The translations under genes and the position numbers were made by a program. A stretch of DNA of 64,000 nucleotides from Rahnella sp. AA. Its GTDB lineage: Bacteria > Pseudomonadota > Gammaproteobacteria > Enterobacterales > Enterobacteriaceae. This document shows, piece by piece, positions 9,930-17,976 of this stretch (positions are counted from its first letter, which is position 1; each line of letters begins with the position of its first letter). The stretch is from NCBI RefSeq assembly GCF_002834385.1, contig NZ_PITQ01000007.1, positions 124,001-188,000 of the forward strand, read 5' to 3'. Under the pieces are notes generated by a model. It worked only from the letters and a program-made list of their open reading frames with translations. It did no database searches and was not told where the DNA came from.

Positions 9930-10804
9930 CAGCGGTTAACCTCGTTGGAAGCCTGTTGCTCAACCTGCTGAGCACAAAAATCGGTATCTGAGCACACGAA
10001 CATCCGGTTGCCCACATCGTCGAGCACCACTTCGTCGAGATAGCTGTGGTGTGAACCGCAAATGGCGCAGGGTTCATCCCACTGCTGCACGGTGAACGGG
10101 TGATCGTCGAAGTCCAGACTTTCCACTTTGGTGAACGGCGGCAGGGCGTAAATACGTTTTTCGCGCCCGGCACCAAACAGCTGCAAAGCCGGCATCATGT
10201 TCATTTTCGGGTTATCAAATTTCGGGATCGGCGACGGATCCATCACGTAGCGATCGTTCACTTTCACCGGATACGCATAGGTCGTGGCGATATGGCCGAA
10301 GCGCGCGATGTCTTCATACAGTTTCACCTGCATCACGCCGTACTCTTCCAGTGCATGCATTTTGCGGGTCTCGGTTTCGCGCGGTTCGATAAAGCGCAGC
10401 GGTTCGGGGATCGGCACCTGAAAAATCAGGATCTGATCTTCCTGCAATGGCGTTTCCGGAATGCGGTGACGCGTCTGGATCAGGCTGGCATCTACGGTTT
10501 TCTCGGTGGTTTTCACCCCGGCGACGCTCTGGAAAAACTTGCGGATCGACACGGCATTGGTGGTGTCGTCAGCGCCCTGATCAATCACTTTCAGCACATC
10601 TTTTTCGCCGATCACACTGGCGGTCAGCTGGATCCCGCCGGTGCCCCAGCCGTAAGGCATCGGCATTTCGCGGCCTGCAAACGGAACCTGATATCCGGGG
10701 ATCGCCACGGCTTTCAGGATCCCGCGGCGGATCATGCGTTTGGTTTGCTCGTCGAGATAACCGTGGTTATAACCGGTGAGCGTCTGAGCAGCATTATTGT
10801 TCAT
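9929..10804 (-). CDS. phnJ: Radical-SAM carbon-phosphorus lyase PhnJ
   Basis: The enzyme that breaks the C-P bond of ribose 1-methylphosphonate 5-phosphate, giving methane and a cyclic phosphate. The start at 10804 (MNNNAAQTL) gives 291 residues; a longer open frame upstream is only the antisense-like extension through phnI. The unusual C-terminal cluster motif is intact: C246-x2-C249-x21-C271-x5-C277, aligning with E. coli C241/C244/C266/C272, where the last is the thiyl radical residue. Gly37 corresponds to the glycyl radical Gly32. The start lies eleven bases inside phnI. Confidence 0.95.
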   Translation of the reverse strand: MNNNAAQTLTGYNHGYLDEQTKRMIRRGILKAVAIPGYQVPFAGREMPMPYGWGTGGIQLTASVIGEKDVLKVIDQGADDTTNAVSIRKFFQSVAGVKTTEKTVDASLIQTRHRIPETPLQEDQILIFQVPIPEPLRFIEPRETETRKMHALEEYGVMQVKLYEDIARFGHIATTYAYPVKVNDRYVMDPSPIPKFDNPKMNMMPALQLFGAGREKRIYALPPFTKVESLDFDDHPFTVQQWDEPCAICGSHHSYLDEVVLDDVGNRMFVCSDTDFCAQQVEQQASNEVNR

Positions 10805-11876
10805 GGGCTGAGTCCTGTTCTTTCGCAGCGCGCAGGCGCTTGAGCAATTCCAGTTCGGCCTGGAAATCGACGTAGTGCGGCAGCTTGAGGTGCGAAACGA
10901 AACCCGCCGCCTCGACGTTGTCTGCGTGAGATAAAACGAATTCTTCGTCCTGCGCCGGGCTGCTGATTTGCTCGCCGTATTCACGGGTTTGCAGCGCACG
11001 GTCGACCAGCGACATCGACATGGCCTTGCGTTCGGCGCGGCCAAACACCAGCCCGTAACCCCGGGTGAAATGCGGCGGTTTGTCTTCGGGCGCGACAAAG
11101 CCGTTCACCATCTCGCATTCGGTCAGCAGGATTTCGCCGATATCAATCGCAAAGCCCAGCTCTTCCGGCACGATTTCTACGGTCAGCCAGCCGGTACGGA
11201 TTTCACCGGCAAACGGATGCGTACGGCCATATCCGCGCTGTGTGGAATAACTCAGCGACAGCAGAAAACCTTCGTCGCCGCGCACCAGTTGTTGCAATCT
11301 GGCTGCGCGCGAGGCCGGATAGACCGGCGGCGTGCGGGTGATATCTTCCGGCTCAGTGCCGTCGTCCTGTTCCTCAACCGCCAGCTGTTGTTGCGTCAGC
11401 AGGTCAAAAACGTGCCCGCAATTTTCCGCCTGAGGTTCGTCGGAGATAGGTGTAAACGGCGCTTCGCCTTCCGCCAGCAGGGCAAAATCCAGCAAACGGT
11501 GGGTGTAATCGTATGTCGGCCCCAGTACCTGACCGCCCGGCAAATCCTTATAGATGGCGGAAATACGACGTTCCAGGCGCATCGCTTTGGTGTTCAGCGG
11601 TTCGCTGGTCGCCAGACGCGGCAACGTCGTGCGATAAGCGCGCAGCAGGAAAATGGCTTCCACCAGATCGCCGCCGGACTGTTTAATCGCCAGTGCGGCC
11701 AGCTCGCGGTCGTAGATCCCGCCTTCGCTCATCACGCGATCGACCGCCAGACCCAGCTGTTGCTCAATCTGTTCGCAGCCGAGTTCATTCACATCAGTGT
11801 CGCCACGGCGTTCGTGCGCCAGCAGCTGATGGGCGGCGGCAATCGCCTTCTCACCCCCTTTAACGGCGACGTACAT
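10794..11876 (-). CDS. phnI: C-P lyase core subunit PhnI
   Basis: About 360 residues. PhnI is the core subunit with nucleosidase-type activity that, with PhnG, PhnH and PhnL, replaces adenine of ATP by the phosphonate. The family N-terminus MYVAVKGGEKAIAAAHQLL is kept. The ATG at 11876 is chosen over a GTG two codons upstream because it gives the TGATG overlap with the phnH stop and matches the E. coli N-terminus. HFTRGYGLVFGRAERKAMSMSLVDRAL is the conserved central block. Confidence 0.94.
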   Translation of the reverse strand: MYVAVKGGEKAIAAAHQLLAHERRGDTDVNELGCEQIEQQLGLAVDRVMSEGGIYDRELAALAIKQSGGDLVEAIFLLRAYRTTLPRLATSEPLNTKAMRLERRISAIYKDLPGGQVLGPTYDYTHRLLDFALLAEGEAPFTPISDEPQAENCGHVFDLLTQQQLAVEEQDDGTEPEDITRTPPVYPASRAARLQQLVRGDEGFLLSLSYSTQRGYGRTHPFAGEIRTGWLTVEIVPEELGFAIDIGEILLTECEMVNGFVAPEDKPPHFTRGYGLVFGRAERKAMSMSLVDRALQTREYGEQISSPAQDEEFVLSHADNVEAAGFVSHLKLPHYVDFQAELELLKRLRAAKEQDSAHEQ

Positions 11877-12457
11877 CAGCACACCTCCACGCGCGTGGTG
11901 CGCGGTACGGCAATCAGTTCTTCGCCGCAGGTGAACATAAAGTCCAGGCCGAGCGGGAAACGGTGAGGGCGGTTGAGCAGGTAATCGCGAACCGCGTCCG
12001 GCAACTGTGGCGAAATCGTCCGGCTGCTCTCAATGCCCGGCCCGCGCAGGCGCAGTGGAGCACCACCAGTCAGGCCATCAAGCTGAACGATAACGCTGGT
12101 TGCCAGTTCCGGCGACATTTCATCACCGCACGGGAAAGCCAGTAACGTGGCGTTATCGAGTGCCGGATCCGCCAGCGCAAAACTGACGGCAGAAGGATCG
12201 TCGGTCAGCACCGCGCCGGTATGAAAGCGCAGGTTTTTTCGCAAGATTTCATCGTTGAGTGAAGCGCTCAACCATAACGGGGTGTCCTGATCGATAAGCG
12301 TCAGCAATACGCAGGCGCTGGCAGAACCCAGCGCGCCGAAACCGGGCATCGCGGGCAACTGCACGCTGACGCCGGGTTCGCTTAACGCTTTGAGAATACG
12401 ACGGAAACTGTATTGCGCATCGGCAACCGGATTTTGAAAACTGGCAACAAGTGACAT
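11876..12457 (-). CDS. phnH: C-P lyase core subunit PhnH
   Basis: A 193-residue homodimeric core subunit of the PhnGHIJ complex with a fold like PLP-dependent enzymes but without cofactor. Conserved features are the N-terminal FQNPVADAQYSFRRILKALSEPG and the C-terminal FPLGLDFMFTCG. It is separated by three bases from phnG and overlaps phnI by one. Confidence 0.93.
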   Translation of the reverse strand: MSLVASFQNPVADAQYSFRRILKALSEPGVSVQLPAMPGFGALGSASACVLLTLIDQDTPLWLSASLNDEILRKNLRFHTGAVLTDDPSAVSFALADPALDNATLLAFPCGDEMSPELATSVIVQLDGLTGGAPLRLRGPGIESSRTISPQLPDAVRDYLLNRPHRFPLGLDFMFTCGEELIAVPRTTRVEVC

Positions 12458-12460
12458 GAA

Positions 12461-12904
12461 TTATTCTCCGCGAACCAGGGTAAAGAAATCGACACGGCTG
12501 GCAGCCACCTCACGGGCGCGCTGCTGGCGACGTTCCTGTTGCAGCGCAGCCAGCGGGGCAATCACGCGCTTGTGCAGCAATTCGTCCATGCCTTGCATTT
12601 GCAGCAACGCATCGAGCACGGCACACAGTTCGGCGTGGGCTTTATTGCGGCCGCTGACATAGCTGTAGCCGTAAATACCGCCGTCCATCTGCACGACGGC
12701 GCGGGTGACGGTCATGTCGCCCATCACAAAACGTTTTCCGGTGCCGCCCATGCGGCCCTGAAGTTGCGTCAGGCCGGTTTCGGCGGCGCGGATGCGTTCA
12801 AATTGCGGAGACAGATTCAGCGGTTGCCAGTGTGCGAGCAGTTCATCCGGGCGGCTGTGGGCCAGCACCGACATCCAGCGCTGGCGGGTTTGCAGGTGAT
12901 CCAT
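12461..12904 (-). CDS. phnG: C-P lyase core subunit PhnG
   Basis: A 147-residue subunit that pairs with PhnI in the C-P lyase core. Family features seen are the N-terminal RQRWMSVLAHS and the central GDMTVTRAVVQMDGGIYGYSYVSGR block. Its start codon directly abuts the phnF stop (TGAATG), so it is probably translated by re-initiation. Confidence 0.92.
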   Translation of the reverse strand: MDHLQTRQRWMSVLAHSRPDELLAHWQPLNLSPQFERIRAAETGLTQLQGRMGGTGKRFVMGDMTVTRAVVQMDGGIYGYSYVSGRNKAHAELCAVLDALLQMQGMDELLHKRVIAPLAALQQERRQQRAREVAASRVDFFTLVRGE

Positions 12905-13630
12905 TCAGTGCTCCATCGTCAGTTCAATCATGTCTGCACGCGTCAGGCTGACGGAGTATTCCGCCACCTGATCGCTGCCTTCACAAATGTTCAGGGTGCG
13001 CACACACAGCAGCGGAGCCTGTGGCACGATTTCGAGTAATTTGCTTTCTTTCGCCAGCGCCCGGCGGGCGTTGATGCGGGTGGTGCGGCGGCTGAGCTTT
13101 TGCTTAATCTCTTCGCGGATAAAATCGTGCAGCGAGCCGTTATGGAAGTTTTGCAGCGCAGGCCACCAGTCGAGATCCGGTAAATAGTGATCAATCACGC
13201 AGACCGGCACACCGTTGACGCGGCGCAGCGTGCGCAGATGAATAACGGTGTCGCCTTCCTGACGCGATAACGCCGCAGCGACATGCTCGGTGGCCGGACG
13301 CAGTACCGCCAACAGACGTTCGCTGGTCGGGTGGCTGCCCTGATCCAGCAAGTTCTGGCTAAAGCGTGCCTGCGAATGCAGCGGGTAATCGTAAGGCCGC
13401 ATCAGCACCAGCGTGCCAATACCCTGACGACGTTGCAGCCAGCCGCGATCGACCAGCTCATCTACTGCACGGCGCAGCGTGTGGCGGTTAACCTGAAAAC
13501 GTTCTGCAAGTTGCTGTTCTGGTGGCAGATAGTCGCCGCAGCGATAACCATTACGCAGTTCCTGTTCCAGTTCGGCAGCGATTTGCTGATAAACCGTGGT
13601 GTGACTGGTCGGATGTCTAGATAAGTTCAT
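12905..13630 (-). CDS. phnF: GntR/HutC-type regulator PhnF
   Basis: A 241-residue regulator at the head of the phn operon. The winged-helix GntR domain occupies residues 1-75 (YLPPEQQLAERFQVNRHTLRRAVDELVDRGW is the recognition region) and the rest is a UTRA ligand-binding domain ending in AEYSVSLTRADMIELTMEH. The start at MNLSRHPTSH was chosen by match to E. coli PhnF in sequence and exact length. It probably represses the operon in the absence of a phosphonate or pathway intermediate. Confidence 0.93.
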   Translation of the reverse strand: MNLSRHPTSHTTVYQQIAAELEQELRNGYRCGDYLPPEQQLAERFQVNRHTLRRAVDELVDRGWLQRRQGIGTLVLMRPYDYPLHSQARFSQNLLDQGSHPTSERLLAVLRPATEHVAAALSRQEGDTVIHLRTLRRVNGVPVCVIDHYLPDLDWWPALQNFHNGSLHDFIREEIKQKLSRRTTRINARRALAKESKLLEIVPQAPLLCVRTLNICEGSDQVAEYSVSLTRADMIELTMEH

Positions 13631-13740
13631 CACAATGAATACCTCGCACGGGATAAACGGGCAGTGGATTCTTGACAGAGAAAAGAAGGGGACATGATGC
13701 AAACCTCAATTCGGCGTTGGCATCATCTTGGCGAAGTTTA

Positions 13741-13758
13741 GTGACAGTTGGGTGAACG
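13741..13758 (-). promoter_or_regulatory. Candidate Pho box of the phn operon
   Basis: On the minus strand the site reads as two seven-base direct repeats, CGTTCAC and CTGTCAC, separated by four bases. The second is a perfect PhoB half-site and the first matches five of seven positions of CTGTCAT. A -10-like CAAGAT lies about ten bases downstream (13730-13725), the usual PhoB geometry, and about 95 bases separate it from the phnF start. PhoB control of phn operons is established in E. coli. Confidence 0.5.
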
Positions 13759-13776
13759 GTGGGTTGCAGGAAAGTG

Positions 13777-13803
13777 AAGAGTTGGAAGATGTCTCGCAGG
13801 AAT
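13777..13803 (+). repeat. Left copy of a 27-bp direct repeat around the higBA-like pair
   Basis: The 27 bases starting AAGAGTTGGAAGATGTCTC recur at 14586-14612 with one mismatch. The two copies bracket the HigB/HigA-like genes. Both can be read as the peptide (E/Q)ELEDVSQE, so they may be remnants of a duplicated coding sequence, or marks left by insertion of the module. Confidence 0.7.
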
Positions 13804-13953
13804 TACCTGTGAGGATTTACGGGAAAATATAAGGCAATTACATTCCAGACACGGCGGGATCAGGTCGCTGGAGTAGCCTGATGAAATGACTGAATGTGAT
13901 TACCATATCTTATTTTATATAAAATTTTGTATAATATTTACAAGGAAGTCATA

Positions 13954-14283
13954 ATGAAAAAAATCGCCTTCGCGGGCAGTAGTCTTGCTGATTTGCGGGG
14001 ATTACCACTCAGCGTCCGGCAAGACATAGGCTATCAACTTGAGCTTGTGCAGAAGGGGAAAATGCCGTTTGACTGGAAACCTATGCCAGCCATTGGCACC
14101 GGGGTCAGAGAGGTCAGGGTTAAGGATCCCGCAGGGATATTTCGCGTGATTTATCTGGCTAAATTAGAAGAGGCCATTTACGTGTTGCATTGTTTCCAGA
14201 AGAAATCTCAGACGACAAGTCATCAGGATATTGAACTGGCAAAGCAGCGATACAAAACCCTGATAAAGGAGTATTCGCAATGA
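13954..14283 (+). CDS. HigB/RelE-type toxin (Gp49 family)
   Basis: About 109 residues of the phage-derived Gp49-like/HigB toxin family, whose members usually cleave mRNA at the ribosome. Recognisable parts are the N-terminal FAGSSLADLRGLPLSVRQDIGYQL helix pair and the core VREVRVKDPAGIFRVIYLA, followed by YVLHCFQKKSQTT with the conserved FxKKxxxT. The ATG at 13954 is chosen because AAGGAAG precedes it; an earlier in-frame ATG lacks a ribosome site. It overlaps the antitoxin gene by four bases (ATGA). Upstream DNA is AT-rich. Confidence 0.85.
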   Translation: MKKIAFAGSSLADLRGLPLSVRQDIGYQLELVQKGKMPFDWKPMPAIGTGVREVRVKDPAGIFRVIYLAKLEEAIYVLHCFQKKSQTTSHQDIELAKQRYKTLIKEYSQ

Positions 14284-14567
14284 TTGAAGAGTTTGACAGC
14301 GTATGGGATGCCATTGAAGACACCCCGGAACGGGCTGAAAACATGAAAGTGCGCTCTAAATTGATGAGGGTTCTCACCGCGCATATCGAAAATAACAAAA
14401 TGACACAGGCCCAGGCTGCGAAGTTTTTCGGAGTAACGCAGCCGCGGATATCGGATCTTGTCCGGGGAAAAATCTCGGTTTTCAGTATCGATATGCTGGT
14501 CAATATGCTGGCAAGTGCTGAGCTGCGCATCTCGAATATCGAAATCAACGGTATCGCGGTTGCCTGA
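14280..14567 (+). CDS. XRE-family antitoxin partner of the HigB-like toxin
   Basis: A 95-residue protein with a central helix-turn-helix (MTQAQAAKFFGVTQPRISDLVRGKI, about residues 40-65) of the XRE/ADAM antitoxin group usually encoded after HigB-type toxins. It should neutralise the toxin and bind the operon promoter. Toxin-first order and the ATGA overlap are typical of higBA. Confidence 0.85.
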   Translation: MIEEFDSVWDAIEDTPERAENMKVRSKLMRVLTAHIENNKMTQAQAAKFFGVTQPRISDLVRGKISVFSIDMLVNMLASAELRISNIEINGIAVA

Positions 14568-14585
14568 ACACGCGTCAGGGAACGC

Positions 14586-14612
14586 AAGAGTTGGAAGATG
14601 TCTCTCAGGAAT
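14586..14612 (+). repeat. Right copy of the 27-bp direct repeat
   Basis: Matches 13777-13803 at 26 of 27 bases. It begins 18 bases after the antitoxin stop, so the repeat unit flanks almost exactly the toxin-antitoxin pair plus its promoter. Confidence 0.7.
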
Positions 14613-14673
14613 ACACATCGGCGGTTTACGGCGTGAAAACGGAGGAATACACTGTTCCTAGTTGTTTGTTTTT

Positions 14674-14679
14674 TATACT
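14674..14679 (+). promoter_or_regulatory. Probable -10 element of the ccdAB-like pair
   Basis: TATACT lies 23 bases before the ccdA start and just ahead of the AAAAGGAA ribosome site. A transcript from here leaves no room for a longer ccdA, which supports the short start. No good -35 is seen at the usual distance. Confidence 0.45.
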
Positions 14680-14701
14680 AAAACATGTAAAAGGAACTGT
14701 T

Positions 14702-14863
14702 ATGTCTAAAGGAAATAAGAAGGATTTTAAAGTGTCTGCGGAGCACCCCGTTGAGGAAACCGCGGGTGAAAAATGGAAACGGGAGAATAAAGCGGGGCTT
14801 GAAGCTATTAAAAAGTATGTGGAAAAGCATGGGACTCTGACTCATCCTCCGCGGAAATTATAA
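14702..14863 (+). CDS. ccdA: Short CcdA-like antitoxin lacking the DNA-binding half
   Basis: A 53-residue protein whose last ~33 residues (AGEKWKRENKAGLEAIKKY and what follows) line up with the C-terminal, CcdB-binding half of F-plasmid CcdA (RAERWKAENQEGMAEVARF). The ribbon-helix-helix DNA-binding half of normal CcdA (about 40 residues) is absent; the first 20 residues are polar and have no such pattern. The start follows AAAAGGAACTGTT. In the F system the C-terminal half alone is enough to bind and neutralise CcdB, so it could still work as an antitoxin but probably not as an autorepressor. It directly abuts ccdB. Confidence 0.75.
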   Translation: MSKGNKKDFKVSAEHPVEETAGEKWKRENKAGLEAIKKYVEKHGTLTHPPRKL

Positions 14864-15178
14864 ATGGAGCAGTACGCTATTTATGAAAATAAAGGCAGTA
14901 AGAAGCGCGCTTATCCTTATCTGCTTAATGTTCTTCACCCCCTCGCAAGTGGGTATGGCGATACGGTAATGGTACCGCTGGTTCCTCTGGCGAAGATGAG
15001 TATTTATCCACCCAAAAGATTGTGCCCATTACTTAAAGTTCAGCATAAGCACTATGTATTAATGACCCATATTCCTGGTGGTATCCCGCCATCGGAAATC
15101 GGTGTGTGGATAAAACAGCTCGACGGTGAAATCTATGAAGTGAAAAACGCGTTTGATTTTTTGCTGAATGGAATTTAG
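14864..15178 (+). CDS. ccdB: CcdB-type gyrase toxin
   Basis: A 104-residue CcdB-family protein. The fold markers VMVPLVPLAKM, PPKRLCPLLKV and YVLMTHIPGGIPPSEIG are in order, and the C-terminus VKNAFDFLLNGI corresponds to IKNAINLMFWGI of the F toxin, which poisons DNA gyrase. The F-type Trp before the final Gly-Ile is Asn here, as chromosomal CcdB proteins commonly have a different residue at that place. Start codon follows the ccdA stop with no gap. Confidence 0.85.
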   Translation: MEQYAIYENKGSKKRAYPYLLNVLHPLASGYGDTVMVPLVPLAKMSIYPPKRLCPLLKVQHKHYVLMTHIPGGIPPSEIGVWIKQLDGEIYEVKNAFDFLLNGI

Positions 15179-15206
15179 AGAAAAGAGGGGGAGTGATTTC
15201 CCCTCT
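15177..15206 (-). terminator. Terminator of nrdDG
   Basis: An AGAGGGGA / TCCCCCTCT stem just past the nrdG stop, followed on the minus strand by TTTTCT. It also separates the operon from the convergent ccdB. Confidence 0.65.
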
Positions 15207-15228
15207 GTAAGCTTTCATCTCAGGCGCT

Positions 15229-15693
15229 TTACCGTAAGTAATGAATCACCTGATTCCCGCTGCCGCGCCAGATCAGCGACGGGTCTTTCAGTTCCTGCAC
15301 AAATTTTCCGTCCACCAGCACATTGATCAGTGCCACTACGTCCTGCTGTTCTGGTGTCAGCTCCCCGAGCGTGTAGCCAGTCCACATCCACACGTCTTTG
15401 CCGGGGCATTCTGCCTGTACGCGCAGCAACAGCTTGCGTACGGCAGACAGATTTTGCGGATGCAGCGGGTCGCCGCCGGAGAGTGTGAGCCCCTGGCGGG
15501 GAATAACCGTGTTTTGCAGGTCAGCGATAATCCGGTCTTCGTCTTCCGGCGTGAACGGCTTGCCGGAATCCACGCGCCAGGTACTTTTGTTATAGCAACC
15601 GCGGCATTCGTGGACGCAGCCGGAAACGAACAGTACGCAGCGCGTTCCGGGTCCGTTGACCACATCCACTGAGTAATATTGATGAAAATTCAC
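15229..15693 (-). CDS. nrdG: Anaerobic ribonucleotide reductase activase NrdG
   Basis: A 154-residue radical-SAM activase that puts the glycyl radical on NrdD. The [4Fe-4S] motif is C26-x3-C30-x2-C33, followed by the SAM-binding GG in LSGGDPL. It follows nrdD by a four-base gap, as in E. coli. Cytoplasmic and active only without oxygen. Confidence 0.96.
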   Translation of the reverse strand: MNFHQYYSVDVVNGPGTRCVLFVSGCVHECRGCYNKSTWRVDSGKPFTPEDEDRIIADLQNTVIPRQGLTLSGGDPLHPQNLSAVRKLLLRVQAECPGKDVWMWTGYTLGELTPEQQDVVALINVLVDGKFVQELKDPSLIWRGSGNQVIHYLR

Positions 15694-15697
15694 AACA

Positions 15698-17884
15698 TTA
15701 ACCCAGTTGCCCGTTACCCAAATGCTTCACACGGCGCTTCACTTCTTCCTGTTTACCGGCGTTAAACGGACGCGCATCCGGGCTGCCGAGATAACCGCAA
15801 ACGCGGCGGGTGACTGACACGCGTGAAGGCTCGTGGTTGCCGCATTTCGGGCAGGTGAAGCCTTTGCTGGTGCACTCGAATTCACCGGTGTAGCCGCAGT
15901 CGTAGCACTCATCAATCGGCGTATTCGTGCCGTAATAAGGAACGCGGGTGTAGCTGTAATCCCACACGTCTTCCAGCGCTTTCAGGTTGTGTTGCAGGTT
16001 CGGGTACTCGCCGTAGCAGATGAAACCGCCGTTGCTCAGTGGCGGATATGGCGCTTCGAAGTCGAGTTTTTCATACGGATTCACCTTCTTCTCCACGTCC
16101 AGATGGAAGCTGTTGGTGTAATAGCCTTTATCAGTGACGCCAGCGACCAGGCCGAATTCGGCTTTATCGAGGCGGCAGAAACGGTCGCACAGGTTTTCGC
16201 TTGGCGTGCTGTACAGGCTGAATCCGTAGCCGGTTTCGTCTTTCCAGCTTTCCGTGGCGGCTTTCAGTCGGGCAACAATCGCCTCCGCTTTTTCACGCAG
16301 CTGGCTGGCGTCGAAGACGTGGGTCTGGTTGCCGAACAGTGCATTAATGGTTTCATGCACGCCGATATAACCCAGAGAAATCGATGCGCGGCCATTTTTG
16401 AAGATACCGGAAATATCGTCGTCGGCTTTCAGACGCACGCCGCACGCCCCTTCCATATACAGAATCGGTGCGACGCGCGCTTTGATGCCTTCGAGGCGGG
16501 CAATGCGCGTCATCAGGGCTTTTTTCGCCAGCAGTAAACGTTCGTCGAGCAGGCTCCAGAACGTCGCTTCATCCTGTCTGGCTTCCAGCGCGATGCGCGG
16601 CAGGTTCAGGCTGATCACGCCGATGTTGTTACGGCCTTCATGGATCATCTCGCCGTTTTCTTCATAAACGCCCAGGAAGCTGCGGCAGCCCATCGGCGTT
16701 TTGAACGAGCCGGTGACTTTGACCACCTGATCGTAATTCAGAATGTCCGGGTACATGCGTTTGCTGGCACATTCGAGCGCCAGTTGCTTGATGTCGTAAT
16801 TCGCGTCACCGGCTTTATGGTTCAGGCCGTCGCGGATAGCAAACACCAGTTTCGGGAACACGGCGGTTTTGCGGTTTTTGCCGAGCCCTGCAATGCGGTT
16901 GCGCAGAATAGATTGCTGGATCAGGCGTGATTCCCAGGTCGTCCCGAGGCCGAAGCCGAAGGTGACAAACGGCGTCTGGCCGTTGGCGGTGTGCAGCGTG
17001 TTGACTTCATATTCCAGCGACTGGAAGGCGTCGTAACACTCTTTTTCGGTGCGGCTGTGCGCAAAGGCTTCGACGTCAGCGACCTGCCATTCCTGCGCGA
17101 TGGCGCGGTGTTTTTCAAAGCTGGACGTGACGAACGGTGCCAGTACTTCGTCGATGCGGTTAATGGTGGTGCCGCCGTAAATGTGGCTGGCGACCTGCGC
17201 GATGATTTGCGCGGTGACCGCCGTGGCGGTAGAAATTGACTTCGGCGTGTCAATTTCGGCATTCCCCATTTTGAAACCGTGATTCAGCATGCCTTTCAGG
17301 TCAATCAGCATACAGTTGAACATCGGGAAGAACGGCGAGTAATCCAGATCGTGGTAATGGATTTCACCGCGCTCATGCGCCAGCACCACGTCCCGCGGCA
17401 AAATGTGTTGTTTGGCGTAATGCTTGGCGACGATACCGGCCAGCAAATCGCGCTGAGTCGGGATCACTTTACTGTCTTTGTTGGCGTTTTCGTTGAGCAG
17501 CGCCATATTGCTTTGCTCAACCAGACCGCGGATTTCCTGATTCAGGCGGCCACGCATTTCGCGTTTTACGTCGCGGTCATGGCGGTATTCGATATAAGCG
17601 CGCGCCAGTTTTTTATGCGGGCCAGCCATCAGCTGGTTTTCAACGGCGTCCTGGATTTCATGGATATCGACGCGGGCCTGGTCTTGCAGATTTTCAGCGA
17701 CAATGCGGGCAACCTGTTCACAGTAACCGACGCTGTCGATACCGGCGGCAGCGGCGGCGCGTTGCACCGCTTGTTTGATCAGAACTTCATCGAAAGGGAC
17801 CTGACAACCATCCCGCTTGATCACGATGGGTTGCATTTTGTTATTGGATTTTGCGGGTACGGATTCCAGTCTGTCTGCCTTCAC
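15698..17884 (-). CDS. nrdD: Anaerobic ribonucleoside-triphosphate reductase NrdD
   Basis: A 728-residue class III ribonucleotide reductase that makes dNTPs anaerobically. An ATP-cone regulatory domain occupies about residues 19-110. The C-terminal zinc site is CYDCGYTGEF with the pair CPKC, and the radical loop RVCGYLG carries Gly700. The GTG start at 17884 sits seven bases after AGGAG. An internal ATG at 17836 that would give a more E. coli-like N-terminus has no ribosome site, so the protein probably carries about 16 extra N-terminal residues. Confidence 0.95.
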   Translation of the reverse strand: MKADRLESVPAKSNNKMQPIVIKRDGCQVPFDEVLIKQAVQRAAAAAGIDSVGYCEQVARIVAENLQDQARVDIHEIQDAVENQLMAGPHKKLARAYIEYRHDRDVKREMRGRLNQEIRGLVEQSNMALLNENANKDSKVIPTQRDLLAGIVAKHYAKQHILPRDVVLAHERGEIHYHDLDYSPFFPMFNCMLIDLKGMLNHGFKMGNAEIDTPKSISTATAVTAQIIAQVASHIYGGTTINRIDEVLAPFVTSSFEKHRAIAQEWQVADVEAFAHSRTEKECYDAFQSLEYEVNTLHTANGQTPFVTFGFGLGTTWESRLIQQSILRNRIAGLGKNRKTAVFPKLVFAIRDGLNHKAGDANYDIKQLALECASKRMYPDILNYDQVVKVTGSFKTPMGCRSFLGVYEENGEMIHEGRNNIGVISLNLPRIALEARQDEATFWSLLDERLLLAKKALMTRIARLEGIKARVAPILYMEGACGVRLKADDDISGIFKNGRASISLGYIGVHETINALFGNQTHVFDASQLREKAEAIVARLKAATESWKDETGYGFSLYSTPSENLCDRFCRLDKAEFGLVAGVTDKGYYTNSFHLDVEKKVNPYEKLDFEAPYPPLSNGGFICYGEYPNLQHNLKALEDVWDYSYTRVPYYGTNTPIDECYDCGYTGEFECTSKGFTCPKCGNHEPSRVSVTRRVCGYLGSPDARPFNAGKQEEVKRRVKHLGNGQLG

Positions 17885-17976
17885 AATGACACTCCTTTTA
17901 CGCTCATTCCCGCGCCCCGCAAGGCCTGGAGGCCGGTTGTGGGGGTTTTGCGAGAAATCGCTACATATTGGGTTGG

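Noticed and set aside
10805-11098. N-terminal extension of phnJ by 98 codons
   Set aside because: The extension runs through phnI in another frame and is Arg/Ser-rich without pattern; the ATG at 10804 gives the family N-terminus.
10968-11966. A 332-codon open frame antisense to phnI
   Set aside because: Composition typical of an antisense shadow; phnI is well conserved on the other strand.
13954-15178. The toxin-antitoxin cluster as part of a prophage or transposon
   Set aside because: No integrase, transposase, terminal inverted repeats or tRNA target are visible around it.
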